Shown here piece by piece: positions 1 through 10,440 of a DNA stretch of 64,000 nt; within the stretch, counting starts at the first letter, position 1; the number at the start of each line of letters is the position of its first letter. Source of the stretch: Jaapia argillacea MUCL 33604 (taxonomy: Eukaryota; Basidiomycota; Agaricomycetes; Jaapiales; Jaapiaceae); assembly GCA_000697665.1 (NCBI GenBank), contig KL197743.1:168315-232314 (forward strand), written 5' to 3'. A model generated the notes under the pieces. The model had not been told where the DNA came from and did no database searches. It saw nothing but the letters and a program-made list of their open reading frames with translations. Both the position numbers and the translations under genes were made by a program.

Positions 1-244
1 GCGATCCCGTCGCGAGTGAGTGAAAACTCTTGAGAGAGAGATGGAAATGCGGCTCGTAGGACGCTAGAATATGGTCCAAGAAATCGTCCAGCATGCCACG
101 ATTTAGATACTCATCAATTGATGTCCGCGTACTATCACCTTGAACCAAAAGATGGCCGTTAGCCACCGTCTCAGTTGAGAAAACTCGCAAAGAACAGCAG
201 CACCTGGGGAGAATTTGAAAGTTGATACTGATGTGGGTGAGATT

Positions 245-775
245 GGAGGCTGAAGAGAGTGCAGCTCACAGAACATGAATCAATAGTCGGCCGAATGTCA
301 ACCGGCGATACGATTCGCCCATCACTCAACTCCTTTCCGAAGCTTTGTCCTCCAAGTTTTGACTAGGCTGAATCGGTTTTAGACCGTAGCTCGGATGAAG
401 AGGAAGGGAAACTCACCGACGTCGGCGCTAGATGCGACTGATGGTCATTTCCCCTCTCGACTATATTTACCCAACGCTTAACTTGAGGGCGATGACCCGA
501 ACCTCGTTTGCAAACAATCGCGAGGGTCGCTAAACTGCAGCGCCGACAGGAGAGGTTGGATATGAGACGAAAGATGAGATAACTCACTTTGTTGTGACGA
601 ATCTTCCCATGCCACCTATCCAATGTCAACGGAGTTCCTATTGTATTGGTATAGCATTTGACATTTTGCTTTGATCGTCGCTTTCTCCGGCCCTTGGACT
701 GATAGTGTTGATGTGCGGTATGTTGTAGAGTGGACGATGGAAGTAATGTCAAGTATTGATACGGTGGGCCGCGCC
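245..775 (+). repeat. Arm 1 of a diverged inverted repeat
   Basis: Read by eye against the reverse complement of 3180-3725. Anchors in the same order include GGAGGCTGAAGAGAG, CGATACGATTCGCCCATCAC, CTCCTTTCCGAAGCT, a CGACTGA...TTCCCC...CGACTAT block, a GAATCTTCC block and a GTATTGATA block. Similarity is patchy with indels, so the duplication is old. Confidence 0.6.
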
Positions 776-2489
776 ACGTTGAACCCTACTGCGGTTACTA
801 CAACCCAGGGAATCAATAAGTGAACTTGAAGAGGGTAAAGAAGGAGTACGAACCTGGGCAATGGAAACGATCTCAGCAGAACAAGTTGTTAATTGATCCA
901 GTAGAATTATCTGTGTCAGATAGAGGGATGTATGTCAGCTGGGATAGAATTTATCGAGGATGAAGTGAATGACGACGTGCCTGCAGCAAGCAGTCATCCG
1001 TAAAGATACAGCCTGACCTCTCACTGACCGAATTCCGACATGGTTCCCCTATAACCGTCTCGATTCTCCCTCATCACACCGATCTACGGCTTCGTCAGCC
1101 CTTGACCCTCTTACTCTCAACTCCACGACTCTCAAAAGCGAACACCCGCAATTCAACTATCGCACTCTCCGACTTTCCGTTCCAAACCCGACCATTCTCG
1201 TGCCCAAATGTCCGCGACACAAGTCACAGATGCTACTTCACACCTTCCAACACCAATTGATAGACAGGCCTACTTGCGCCCTCAACAAAGAGGAACTTGG
1301 GGAGGAGGAGGGTCAAGGTCATAAATCGGGTGCCCTGGCTTTTACACGAACGGCAAGTTGCCGTGATATGGAGCAAAACAAGAGGATTGAGTATGGTGTC
1401 ATGTCATCGGGTTGACAGAAAGTAAGACATTGACAGCGAGGACAAGGGAACGACGAGCAACAGAATACATTTGACAAGTTGTAAGCCGTAGCCGGAGCAC
1501 GATCAACGAGCGTCTTGCACGACGATTCCCAGATGTAGAGATACTTGGGAACAATGGAATGGAGCATCGGGGGACCGGGCTTTTGGGTTGCAGAGGAATA
1601 CAAGGAGTTGGGGACCAGGTCTGAATTCATGCAGAGGATGTCGGCTGCTCACAACCAACCGAACGCACAGACCATGGACATCGGGCTTGGGTTCACCCCA
1701 CGTGGCCTCCGTGAAATCCGTTCCGTCAGTGTCATCGTTGACGATGGAGTCCTCCGGCCGTCAGCTACGCTGCTCGAACCTGTCTGATTGGCGAGCGCTG
1801 CATCCTTCACATTAAGTGTACGACCGTGTCCGACAAATCCTCATTACCCTGAGTCGCCTTTGCCCATCGTACTCCTGCGTCACGTTCATATCCCTACCCC
1901 ATGACAAGACAGCCTCGTCTTCTTCAGAGTCAACTACTAGTACTTCTGAAATTCGCACTCGCGTTGTTCGTGATGTACTATACTGATTGGGAGGCACCCT
2001 TCGACTCCTGATTGGTTTCCCAATCCCTCTTCTAATGCGATGGACGATGGGAGGTACATTTCAGTTCCTCCCGTTTTCCCTGACTTATCGAGTTTACCGG
2101 TTTGTTGGCAGTCCTTCCAGCCTTCCCTTTTCGCAGTCCACATCAAAACCATCAACACTTCAATGGAACACGCCCATCGACAGTGATATCGCAAAACACC
2201 ATTCTACCAGCTCGCTACCTTAGTTTTCATAACCGTTCCACCGCGTTTTGCACGTAACATCGTAGCTGGATTGCCATTCAAGGTCGTACTCATGTCGCAG
2301 CAAATGATGTGGTCACTGGTGTACCGAAGGCGGGGACGGACCGCAGAGGCGAGACGCATCCACACGTACGCTCAATAGATCGCGAAGCAACGCCTCACGA
2401 GAAGAACACAAACACTTATCTGCGAGGACGAGCTCAGAGATTGTGCTGAACTTGCAGACGAGAGCCACCAAGGAACCGGAGATCAGCGC

Positions 2490-2840
2490 CGAGGTGAGCA
2501 TGGAATGGCGAACGATGTACTGGATAGGCGTCGAGCTCGAAGATGGCTGCAAAGATGAGTAGAAGATGGGCGCGGAGACGAAACGGGGTCGGAGTCGAGG
2601 TCAGCATGAGATGGGTGCCGTCGAGATGACTCGCGGTGGATCGGTGTTGAGGTGAGCATCGGTGGGCATCGAGCTGAACACGGCGTCGACTTGGAGATCG
2701 GAGCTGAGTGTCGAGCTATGCGTGGGATGCTGAGATGAGCACGAGATGAGACTGGATGGGTGTCGAGATGAGTACGAGATGCACGCCGAGTACGAGCAGG
2801 GGATGATGGGTGATGAGACGAACCCGGGTGGGTCCTCAGA
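2490..2840. repeat. Low-complexity GATGAG/CGAGATG-rich stretch
   Basis: Degenerate recurrence of GAGATGAG, GTCGAGATGA and ACGAGATG with irregular spacing. The overlapping open frames on the minus strand (Ser/Arg/His-rich) are what such a repeat would produce and are not called as genes. Confidence 0.5.
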
Positions 2841-3179
2841 CAAGTATGGGTTGGGTGTTGCTGAGCCAAGTGGAGGTGCTACAGACTAGGCACGGTCTTC
2901 ATCGGAAAGGAGAGCAGATAATCGGGAGGAGAGCCGAGACTTGAAAGGAAGTGAAGAAAATCCTCTTTGACGCCCATCACCCCACATCGCCAACAACCAA
3001 ATCCAAACCTCACGCCTCATACAACCATTACCCCACCTTCGCTCTTCGGCTCTCTCCCAGCGGGATTATCTATGTCAGATGATGGGATACCCGTCCGCTG
3101 GGATATAGGCGATCGGAGATGAAGCCAATGGCGATATACCTAGCAATAACCGAACGACGTGGACCCCTCCCTCGCCTAG

Positions 3180-3725
3180 CTCATCATATCAATACTCGAC
3201 ACTGCCCAATTTCACTATTCACGCGGCTACACACCACACATCAAATGGGTTGTTTTAAAGACCGGAACGAGCAACGGCGGATGACATAGTTACCGCACAT
3301 CGTAAAATCGTGACGTTAGGCCGTACTGTATAAGAGGTTCGATGGGTAGGCACAGGAAGAATCATTAGAACGAAGTGAATGCTGTACTCTTCCATTTCAT
3401 GGTCGACCCCTCCTGACGGCCTCGCAGTATCGACTCATCGAGAGTATTCGCGAACAAGATTCAAGCGATCTTTTTCAAGTGAAGCGGTAGGCGAGGAGAG
3501 GATAGTCGGGCGGGGGGAACGGTTATTCAGTCGGACCTGGGAACAACGTCGTGTGTTTTTCCTCAGTCACTTGAAATACACTCTGATCGGCTTCAGCAAT
3601 AGTCAAACCTCGGAGAAAGAGCTTCGGAAAGGAGCTTCGTGATGGGCGAATCGTATCGTCGGTTTGAGGTTAAGCGACTATCGAATAATGGTATGCAAAC
3701 CTGTGCTCTCTTCAGCCTCCGTACA
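3180..3725 (-). repeat. Arm 2 of a diverged inverted repeat
   Basis: Reverse-complement partner of 245-775; the strongest block is 3590-3725. The arms are about 2.4 kb apart. No open frame is conserved across both arms, so the duplicated unit could be regulatory, a decayed gene or a small transposon. Confidence 0.6.
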
Positions 3726-4508
3726 CTGAATCCCATCGTACCATTAAACCACCTCGGTATCCAACTTTCAATTTATGTCACAGAACACGAAGTATAGCCC
3801 GCCTTCGCCCCCCGCCACAATCACCAACCCGTCAACTCGTCCCAGGCCATCGCTCAGATTTACGAGTGATGATTCGCACCAGCCCTTACCTCACTCCTTT
3901 GCCATACCTTCCGAGACTGGGACTGTGGGCACCATGGTACCCGTCATCGTTTGGTCTACGCTCAACAGAGAATGGTTTGCCCTGGAATCGCCGTGGTTTA
4001 TGGGGTATGGTTCCTACATACAGATCCAGCCAAGTCCCCTCGACTACCCAGATCGTCGCTTGGCGGGCGCGGTCGGAAGTTTTCGCGAAGGATATTCAAG
4101 TGACTCACAAGCCCTACTCCGCATCTCTCCCGAAAGTGTTTACTGATGAACGACGAGATAACGGCTTACTCGGTCTCGTTTCCAAGACACCATTGCCTCT
4201 ATCACGGCTCGGCCTGCTCTGTAGTGATGGTTGTCTTACCCGAAGCATTATATTACAACCTCTCGGTACTCCTAACAATGTCTGGCCAAGGTCCCCATCG
4301 TAAATACGAATCAAAATAGTCGTTTGAATGGGTGACAATGCTAACCCCCCGAGAACTGTGCATATGTCGAGGCATGAATTGAGACGGGAAGAATCTGATC
4401 CTTGCACAGGGGGAAAGCCGAGCGACTCGATAGCCTTAACACAGTAACTTGTCCGGTCAGTCCTGGATTGGACGAAAAGAAAGCGTTCAAGACTTACTAT
4501 CCATACGT

Positions 4509-6166
4509 TTAAGCTGACTTTAAAGAACAGGTACCAAACTCTTTCAGCATCTGTCCGACAGTTACAAATCCTCCGATTGCAGGTATGGGCAGAAGGAAGA
4601 GTGAAGGGAGAAACAAAACAAGCATGAACACTTGTCGGCCGCCCGTGTAATTGAAGATGGTTTCCTTGAATGTTGAGAGACTGAAATGTGGAAATACCGC
4701 GGCTACCAAGCCGAAGGATAGGAGAGACAATTGACTCGACGACGCCCATGACATCATCCATGCTCTCTGAGCGAAGGTACTGCTTCCCACTTCAAACCTA
4801 CTAAAAACGAGGATCACGATGTAGGGGAGGATCAACGAGGCGAGAACGGCAACCAGTAGGCCCACGAGGATCGCCGCCGATCGTGTACTCGACAGTTCAT
4901 CGACGTGACCACCATCGGGAATGTGATCCTGGTTACCGCACGACGATACCACAAATGATAAACCCACCTCTCCTGATGGTTGGTAAACAAATCTACGAGT
5001 GACCTCGTTGACGGTCACCACCAGGATCTTCTGTGATCTGTCTCCATCTCCTTTCAACAGCCCCAAGCGCTCCTGCGAGTACTCATCGTCCTCCTTCGAT
5101 TGAACGTAGTCCGGCTCCCGGTCCTTTACCTCCATCGAGAGTGTGGCTCGCGTAAACTCCCCCCAATCACCCTGCGCAGCTTTGGTCATATGCTGCCGTT
5201 GTCCACCTGAGCCCCGCTTTTCCCGGTAGATCCCAACTGCTCCATTGAATGAGCCTCCCCGTTCCTCTGCTTCGTCCATAATCCCCGTGCGAAGAACGTA
5301 TAGACTTGGGTACTCCCCCACCAGTCCGATACAAATGAGGTTCGCCAGGGACATGAACGCGTACGGAAATACCGATAGGCCAAAAGCAGCATATCCATAG
5401 CGATCGAGCTGACTCCCTCGGGTCTGGTAGACAGTGGCAGAAGAATATCCAAGTTGCGCGATGGAGATGGCCATCTTCAACCAACTCTGCGATCGAGAGA
5501 GTGGTGCATTTTTATTGAGGGGAGAGTTGAAGGGAAAGATTTCTGGGAGTAAACCGCCGACGTCTGGGTATGCGAGGTGATAACCTTTTGGTAACCGCAT
5601 TTCGCCATGGATCTGGACATGCTTGCATGCGACCTTGGCAAAGACTGAAGTATCGTCGATGGTGATTGTGGCGGATGGTAATATGGCGGGACTGTGAGAC
5701 GATGGATGGACGATATCAAATTTCGGTGGATGGTATCAAAGACAAAACCCCACCTTTCATCGAGTTCGTGGAAATCAGGCGGGAGTTTGACGTAGATCTC
5801 TTCAGGATCAGCAGAGGGCTCCCAATCGCCTGACCGCACCACTATTGCCAAAGCATCACGAGCCCATGCTTTTTCCAAATAGCTACTCCCAACCCCGAAA
5901 TGTCTCACGAGTAACCCGAGTGACTTTCCGAGTCCAGCAAAGGGCAGTAAAAGACTGAGGATTGTCCAAAGTGCGGTGTCGTACCATTTGGCTCCTGGTG
6001 CTGTGGGGATAGTAGCGGCATGTGCAATATAGTTCGCGACAAAGAATACGACAATGTCGTGCCAGGTGGTTGGATGGCAAACGACAGAGCGGGGTATCGG
6101 TAACGCGGTGGTGGAGGCGATGAGAATGGTGGTGATGAGGATTAGATGGGTACCTTTCGAGAGCAT
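4509..6166 (-). CDS. Uncharacterised multi-pass membrane protein (family copy A, intact)
   Basis: Two-exon gene, exon 1 6166-5754, intron 5753-5692 (62 bp, GT-AG), exon 2 5691-4509, giving 531 residues. The start is the first Met of a hydrophobic leader (residues 1-21) that looks like a signal peptide. Conserved blocks shared with the copies at 8425 and 61378 are CHPTTWHDIVVFF, NYIAHAAT, PFAGLGK, LPKGYHLAYPDV, LDRYGYAAFGLS and the C-terminal EFGTCSL. Further hydrophobic segments lie near residues 55-80, 210-225, 235-262, 411-435 and in the last 90 residues, predicting an integral membrane protein. A charged loop of about 130 residues precedes the last membrane cluster. Function is unknown; I do not recognise a named domain. 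The intron position is the same in all three copies, which supports the model. Confidence 0.85.
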
Positions 6167-6224
6167 GGTGGAGGCAGAAGGACTCGGAGAGTCGGAGACG
6201 ATCGATCACAATACTTGACATTGC

Positions 6225-7931
6225 GCTGCACCCTCGTGTCTGTCATTGAACACAGCCCTGCTAAGCGCTCGGATTCTAGGGAAAGTTATACTTAGAACGG
6301 ACTACTGTGCATCGCACCCAAGTGACGGTCGATCATATCGATGGCCTGAATAACGTGAAAAGCAGATTACATTCGTTAACGGTGGAGATTCAAGTCTGTT
6401 CATGGGGAGTATCGATCAACTTATGGACAGAGGTCATCGACATTAACGGAGGGGAAAGGATTTGGCGGAGTCGCCACGTGGACTAAACCTAATCCAACCC
6501 GATGTCAACGCTTGTGGTCCGCGCACACTGTTTCCAATGTTAATCTCCACATGTTCAACGGTCTCTCACACCTGGGAACGGGTCATAGTGCAGGATGCCG
6601 GCATTAATATTGCCATTGTTGTCCTAACTTGCTTCGTCTTGTCTTGTTCCATTGCTCGTGAGGCCACGAGAACCTGAGGTATGAGTCTCATATTGAAATA
6701 TTCAAGAATGGGTGATTGCCCACCACAGTTGAAGAGTGCGTTGTTGTATGACCGGTGAGGATTGGGAGTTGCTGGATTTTGGGAGTGTTTGAAGAGTTGC
6801 CCGTTTTTTTACGCGTGTGTATGTCAGGGTATGAGTCTCCTCTTTATTCCCTTATCCATCCTCCCTTGTTTTCCTCAACTAGATGGCGTGACACCTCTAA
6901 TCCTACGCTTCCCCCCCCCAGGTCGCGGTTGACACTCTCATCGTTTCGAAGCCACTTTCCCTGGTCGGAGTCGACATCTCTTCACGCGTGAGTGTTCGCC
7001 TAACCGCCGCTACGGGATGAATGTTGGGGAGTAGACTCGACTTCGCATGGGGAAGTACATTCTGCATCTGCATACGAGATATATAGTTCAGGGTACTTGG
7101 TCCATGGCTGTTGGAGAGTTGGAGTTTGTCGATGACTTCGGAGAGTTGGCGTTCACGGATGATCGACTTGTCCCGGAAGGGTTAAAGAGCCGGCGTTCAC
7201 ACATATGGGGTGGAGGTTGAAGATCACTCTGAGCGCGGCATAGGGTGTGTTGGATTGGACAGTGAAAAGTCTTTTGTGTGGTATGGTTAGTGAGGTATGC
7301 CGTGAGCGGTTGCTAGAAGTCAACGGTTCCCAATTGACTTCCGTAACTTGATGAGAGGTGTGTATTCGATCCTCATATCTTCGTCATCTTGTCTCAATCC
7401 TTCCAGCTTTCCCCATCGCAGACCTTAGCCAAAATCATCAACACGTCCTCTCGTCCGCTCAAACCACAACATTTCCACTATACCCTTCTTGCGTCCAACA
7501 TGGTGCAAGTATCGCACCAGATTGTTTCCTTAGTGTGTAGAGGGTAGAGGAAAGTCACTATGAATTGAAACTTGCGCATATATAGATTCAAATACGACGC
7601 GAAACATCCTTCCCTTCAAAGAGGGCGTGAAGCGGCATGGCGCTAGAAAGAACCCCATACTCGGTTACGAGGGAGTGGGTCTGGAGTCGGGAATTGATTG
7701 CAGCGTTGGACAGATCTAGAGAATGAGAAACACATGGGGGTCCAGATGAAATCGGAGGTGGATATCAATCTGCGATGGGACTAGTGTCGAGATGAGTCAA
7801 GCAGAGGTACGACACCTTCGATGTGCTCTCGATGAGCCTCAGGTCACAACCAACATCCAGTTTTATCTAGGCCCCGTGTTTTCATTTCAAGTTACCATCT
7901 GGCCACCTCACCCGTACGACTGACTTTCGGG
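6225..7931. other. Intergenic spacer, no supported gene
   Basis: Lies between the divergent membrane-protein gene A and the small candidate gene at 7932. It must contain the promoter of gene A at its left edge. Open frames here are short and without motif. A pyrimidine-rich stretch near 6880-6960 contains a run of eight C. No repeat or RNA gene is apparent. Confidence 0.5.
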
Positions 7932-8235
7932 ATGTTCGGACCTCCACTGTACGAAGTTGAAGATCAATCTCTGGATCTCCAACGTCGGCCGGTCGCCACA
8001 TTGTCCGATCAAAAGTTACCCCTGATTGTCACGTCGCTCAACCAAGCTCTCTCCCAACGTGCTCTTCGATCTCAGCCCTCTGTCCGTGCCAGTTTACGCG
8101 CCTTTTTTTCCACTCAGCACGCATCCAAAACGCTCCATGAACAGACCGATGGACCATCAGGTAAGTTCCTCCTTGAGTGTTATCGAACCGTTGACATACT
8201 TATCCATCGTATAGGCTTTCTCAAAAGCTCGCAGT
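7932..8235 (+). CDS. Small hypothetical protein, two exons
   Basis: An ATG opens an 83-residue frame if a 55-bp intron is removed. The intron begins GTAAGT after a Gly-Pro-Ser codon context near 8161 and ends TAG near 8215; the frame then runs eight codons to TAG. The product is rich in Ser, Gln, Leu and Arg, with no signal peptide or membrane segment and no motif I know. It ends about 190 bases before the start of the broken membrane-protein gene on the same strand. It could equally be the tail of a longer decayed gene. Support is only the clean splice signals and the open frame. Confidence 0.35.
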
Positions 8236-8424
8236 AGACTACGCAAGCGAGCAGGATTGGCAAGTGCGCCATTAGGCTTAGTGGACTGTTATCACTTTCA
8301 TTAGCTAGTCGACTTTCCTCGCATGCGGCTAACCCAGTGTTCATCGGGCGTAAACCTTGACCAAGCCGGAGAGGTTCGCCCCGCCGCCGTACGTCGCTCA
8401 TCATCTTCTTTCCCGTCCCCCAAC

Positions 8425-9786
8425 ATGCGTTTTCATCGCCTGTCCCTCTTGGCTATAACGAGTCCTCTCATCCTCTCCGCGAGCGCCCTGCCCATCTCTC
8501 GCTCCATCGTTTGCAACCGAACCACATGGCACGACATTGTCATCTTCTTTGTCGCCAATTACATCGCACATGCTGCTACAGTCCCCAGCGTCCCCGGAGC
8601 CAAATGGTACGACAGTGCGTTTTGGACCACCGTTAGTCTCTTCCTCCCTTTGGCTGGCCTCGGAAAATCTGCAGGATTGGTAGGGAGGCATTTCTTGGCA
8701 GGAAAGAGTGATTTGGAGAAGGCCAGTGCGAGAGAAGCTCTACTAGTCGTAGTTCGATCCCGTGATTGGCAACCTGGAGGCGATCCGGCTGAAGTCTACG
8801 TCAAACTTTCGAATCACTTTAGTGAACTTGATGAGAAGTGGGTTTTACAGATTCTGGCGACGACTTTCCTGTAGATTACTGAGTTATACGCAACGTCTTA
8901 CAGGTCTACCACCCTACCCTCAGCCACGATCCTGGTCAACGACAACGAATTTTTTCACGCAGTCCCCAAGGATGGTGTTTCTGTGCATGGCGGAGTAGTC
9001 CTACCAAAAGGCTATCATCTCGCCTACCCATCCTTCACCAAACTCCCATACATTTTCCCACTCGGATCCCTTGTCAACCAGAATACAACCCTCTCCCGTT
9101 CACAGAGCTGGTCAAAGATGGCCATCTCCGCTGGGCAACTCATATACTCTTTGATCACTCTCTACCGGACTCAAGGCGGTCAACTCGATCGATATGGATA
9201 TGCAGCCTTTGGGTTGTCCATGTTTCCTTACGCCTTTATGTCATTGGCGAACTTGATTTGTGTTGGTTTGGTTGGGGAGTACCCAAGTTTATACCTGCTC
9301 AGAACGGCGATCATGGACGAAGCTAGGCAAAGGGGAGGTTCGTTTCATCGGAGCTCTTGGGAGTTTCGAGTCAGGGGATCAGGAACGTGGAACGGGTGTA
9401 CAAGGTGGAACAGATGCACAGGAGGTTGTGGATACGAGAGATGGTTATGTTGCGGCAGATGAGGTTGAACATTGGACAACATTCAGACACGTTACACTTT
9501 CACTGGAGGATAGCGCGTCGGGATCGGATGGTGGAGAGCTGAAAGAGGAAGATAGGAAGTCGGCGGAAGATGTCGAAAGTCAATAGACGATGACGAAGGG
9601 TTGTTGCAGAAGATCCTGGTGGTCACAGAAAATGGAGTCACTCGGAAATTCAATTATCACCCTGGTCGCGCCGCCGCTCACGTCTTCCAAGTATCTTCAT
9701 ACGCGAACCAAGATCGTGTTCCCAGAAACAGTGGGGATTTGGTAGACGTGTCCCATTTGCTGGATTATCATTTTTGGGGGCGCTGG
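8425..9786 (+). pseudogene. Membrane protein family copy B, 5' part, split by the 50-kb insertion
   Basis: Clear homologue of the genes at 4509-6166 and 61378-63036. Exon 1 is 8425-8837, followed by a 66-bp intron (8838-8903) at the conserved position and exon 2 from 8904. The signal-peptide-like start, the TTWHDIVIFF block, LPKGYHLAYP and LDRYGYAAFGLS are all present. Two frameshifts are visible relative to the intact copies: near 9340, just after the RGGSF block, and near 9582. A third single-base loss in a T/G run near 9775 is likely. Coding similarity stops around 9786, before the fifth hydrophobic segment; the missing C-terminus lies at 60250-60577. The intact ancestor was probably about 530 residues. 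Confidence 0.85.
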
Positions 9787-9894
9787 CGCATCAGCATTCT
9801 CACAAATCTCTGACACACTGGCAGCCCTGGAGTGCTGGCCGCCAGTGTGCCAGAGCCCCCAGAGTACCAGCACACCAGAGTGCGAAGACATTGC
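9786..9894 (+). repeat. Left terminal inverted repeat and subterminal CTGG/CCAG cluster
   Basis: The outer 27 bases match the right terminus in inverted orientation. The following 80 bases contain repeated CTGG and CCAG words in both orientations (CACACTGGCAGCCCTGG, GTGCTGGCCGCCAG, CAGAGCCCCCAGAG, CACACCAGAG). Clusters of short direct and inverted words just inside the ends are typical of transposase binding sites in several DNA transposon superfamilies. Confidence 0.7.
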
Positions 9895-10440
9895 AAGAGG
9901 GCGATACTGAGAGGGCGATTAGTTACTGAGTATCAATAATATTAATGATTGGAACTTGAATCAACGAAATGCAAGTCGGCGTTGCATTTGATCAAAATTG
10001 TCCACACAGCAAGGTTCGAACGCCCAACCACTTCCTGATCACTGAGACAATATATTCCACTACACCATACAACGCATACTTATAAGAAAATCTTGACTAA
10101 CACTATGCTGTTCCACTGACAAGACACCCGGAAAGGAAACACCAAACGAAAATTTCTACAAGTCCCTCCCACCAACCCCCACCAAGAATGAGTCCCCCGT
10201 AGAATTTCTAGCTCTCCTCACCACCTTGGTCATCTCTGGTTACGCTGCGATTCCCGAATTCCAAGTTGCTGCATTCGATCTCGCCAATATCAAGGTCCCT
10301 TCGCAAGCATCAATTCGCTCAACAGCACCGTCAACTCCCCGACCATCCACCACCTCAAGCCAAGTTTCCTTCGCCTATAACGATGTGCTTCCATCAACGG
10401 AGGCGATTCAGAGCTAGAGGAGTGTAATTACGAGGTTACG
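9895..10440. other. Subterminal non-coding stretch
   Basis: Between the left terminus and the first intron-like cassette. An AT-rich block near 9930-9960 (TATCAATAATATTAATG) resembles an AT-rich block near 60063-60080 at the other end. A 63-codon open frame at 10226-10417 is Pro/Ser/Thr-rich and may be the exon preceding the first cassette intron, but no start is convincing. Confidence 0.4.

Larger units (their letters stand above)
1..4508. other. Gene-poor host flank
   Basis: I find no coding region here that I can support. Open frames are short, have no recognisable motif and overlap on both strands. What can be seen is a diverged inverted duplication (arms near 245-775 and 3180-3725), a short direct repeat (near 905-1000 and 3065-3160) and a low-complexity purine-rich stretch near 2490-2840. 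It may hold decayed duplicated genes, but no exon chain could be assembled. Confidence 0.5.

Noticed and set aside
2483-2869. Overlapping 80-128-codon frames on the minus strand
   Set aside because: They arise from the GATGAG low-complexity stretch and consist of repeated Ser/Arg/His with no motif.
9814-9850. CACACTGGCGGCC-like word reminiscent of cloning-vector polylinker
   Set aside because: Only part of the word matches, the context is a natural cluster of CTGG words, and the same style of sequence occurs at the opposite terminus.
10005-10035. GGTTCGAAC resembling the B box of a tRNA
   Set aside because: The T-stem bases around it do not pair and no acceptor or anticodon stem can be drawn on either strand.
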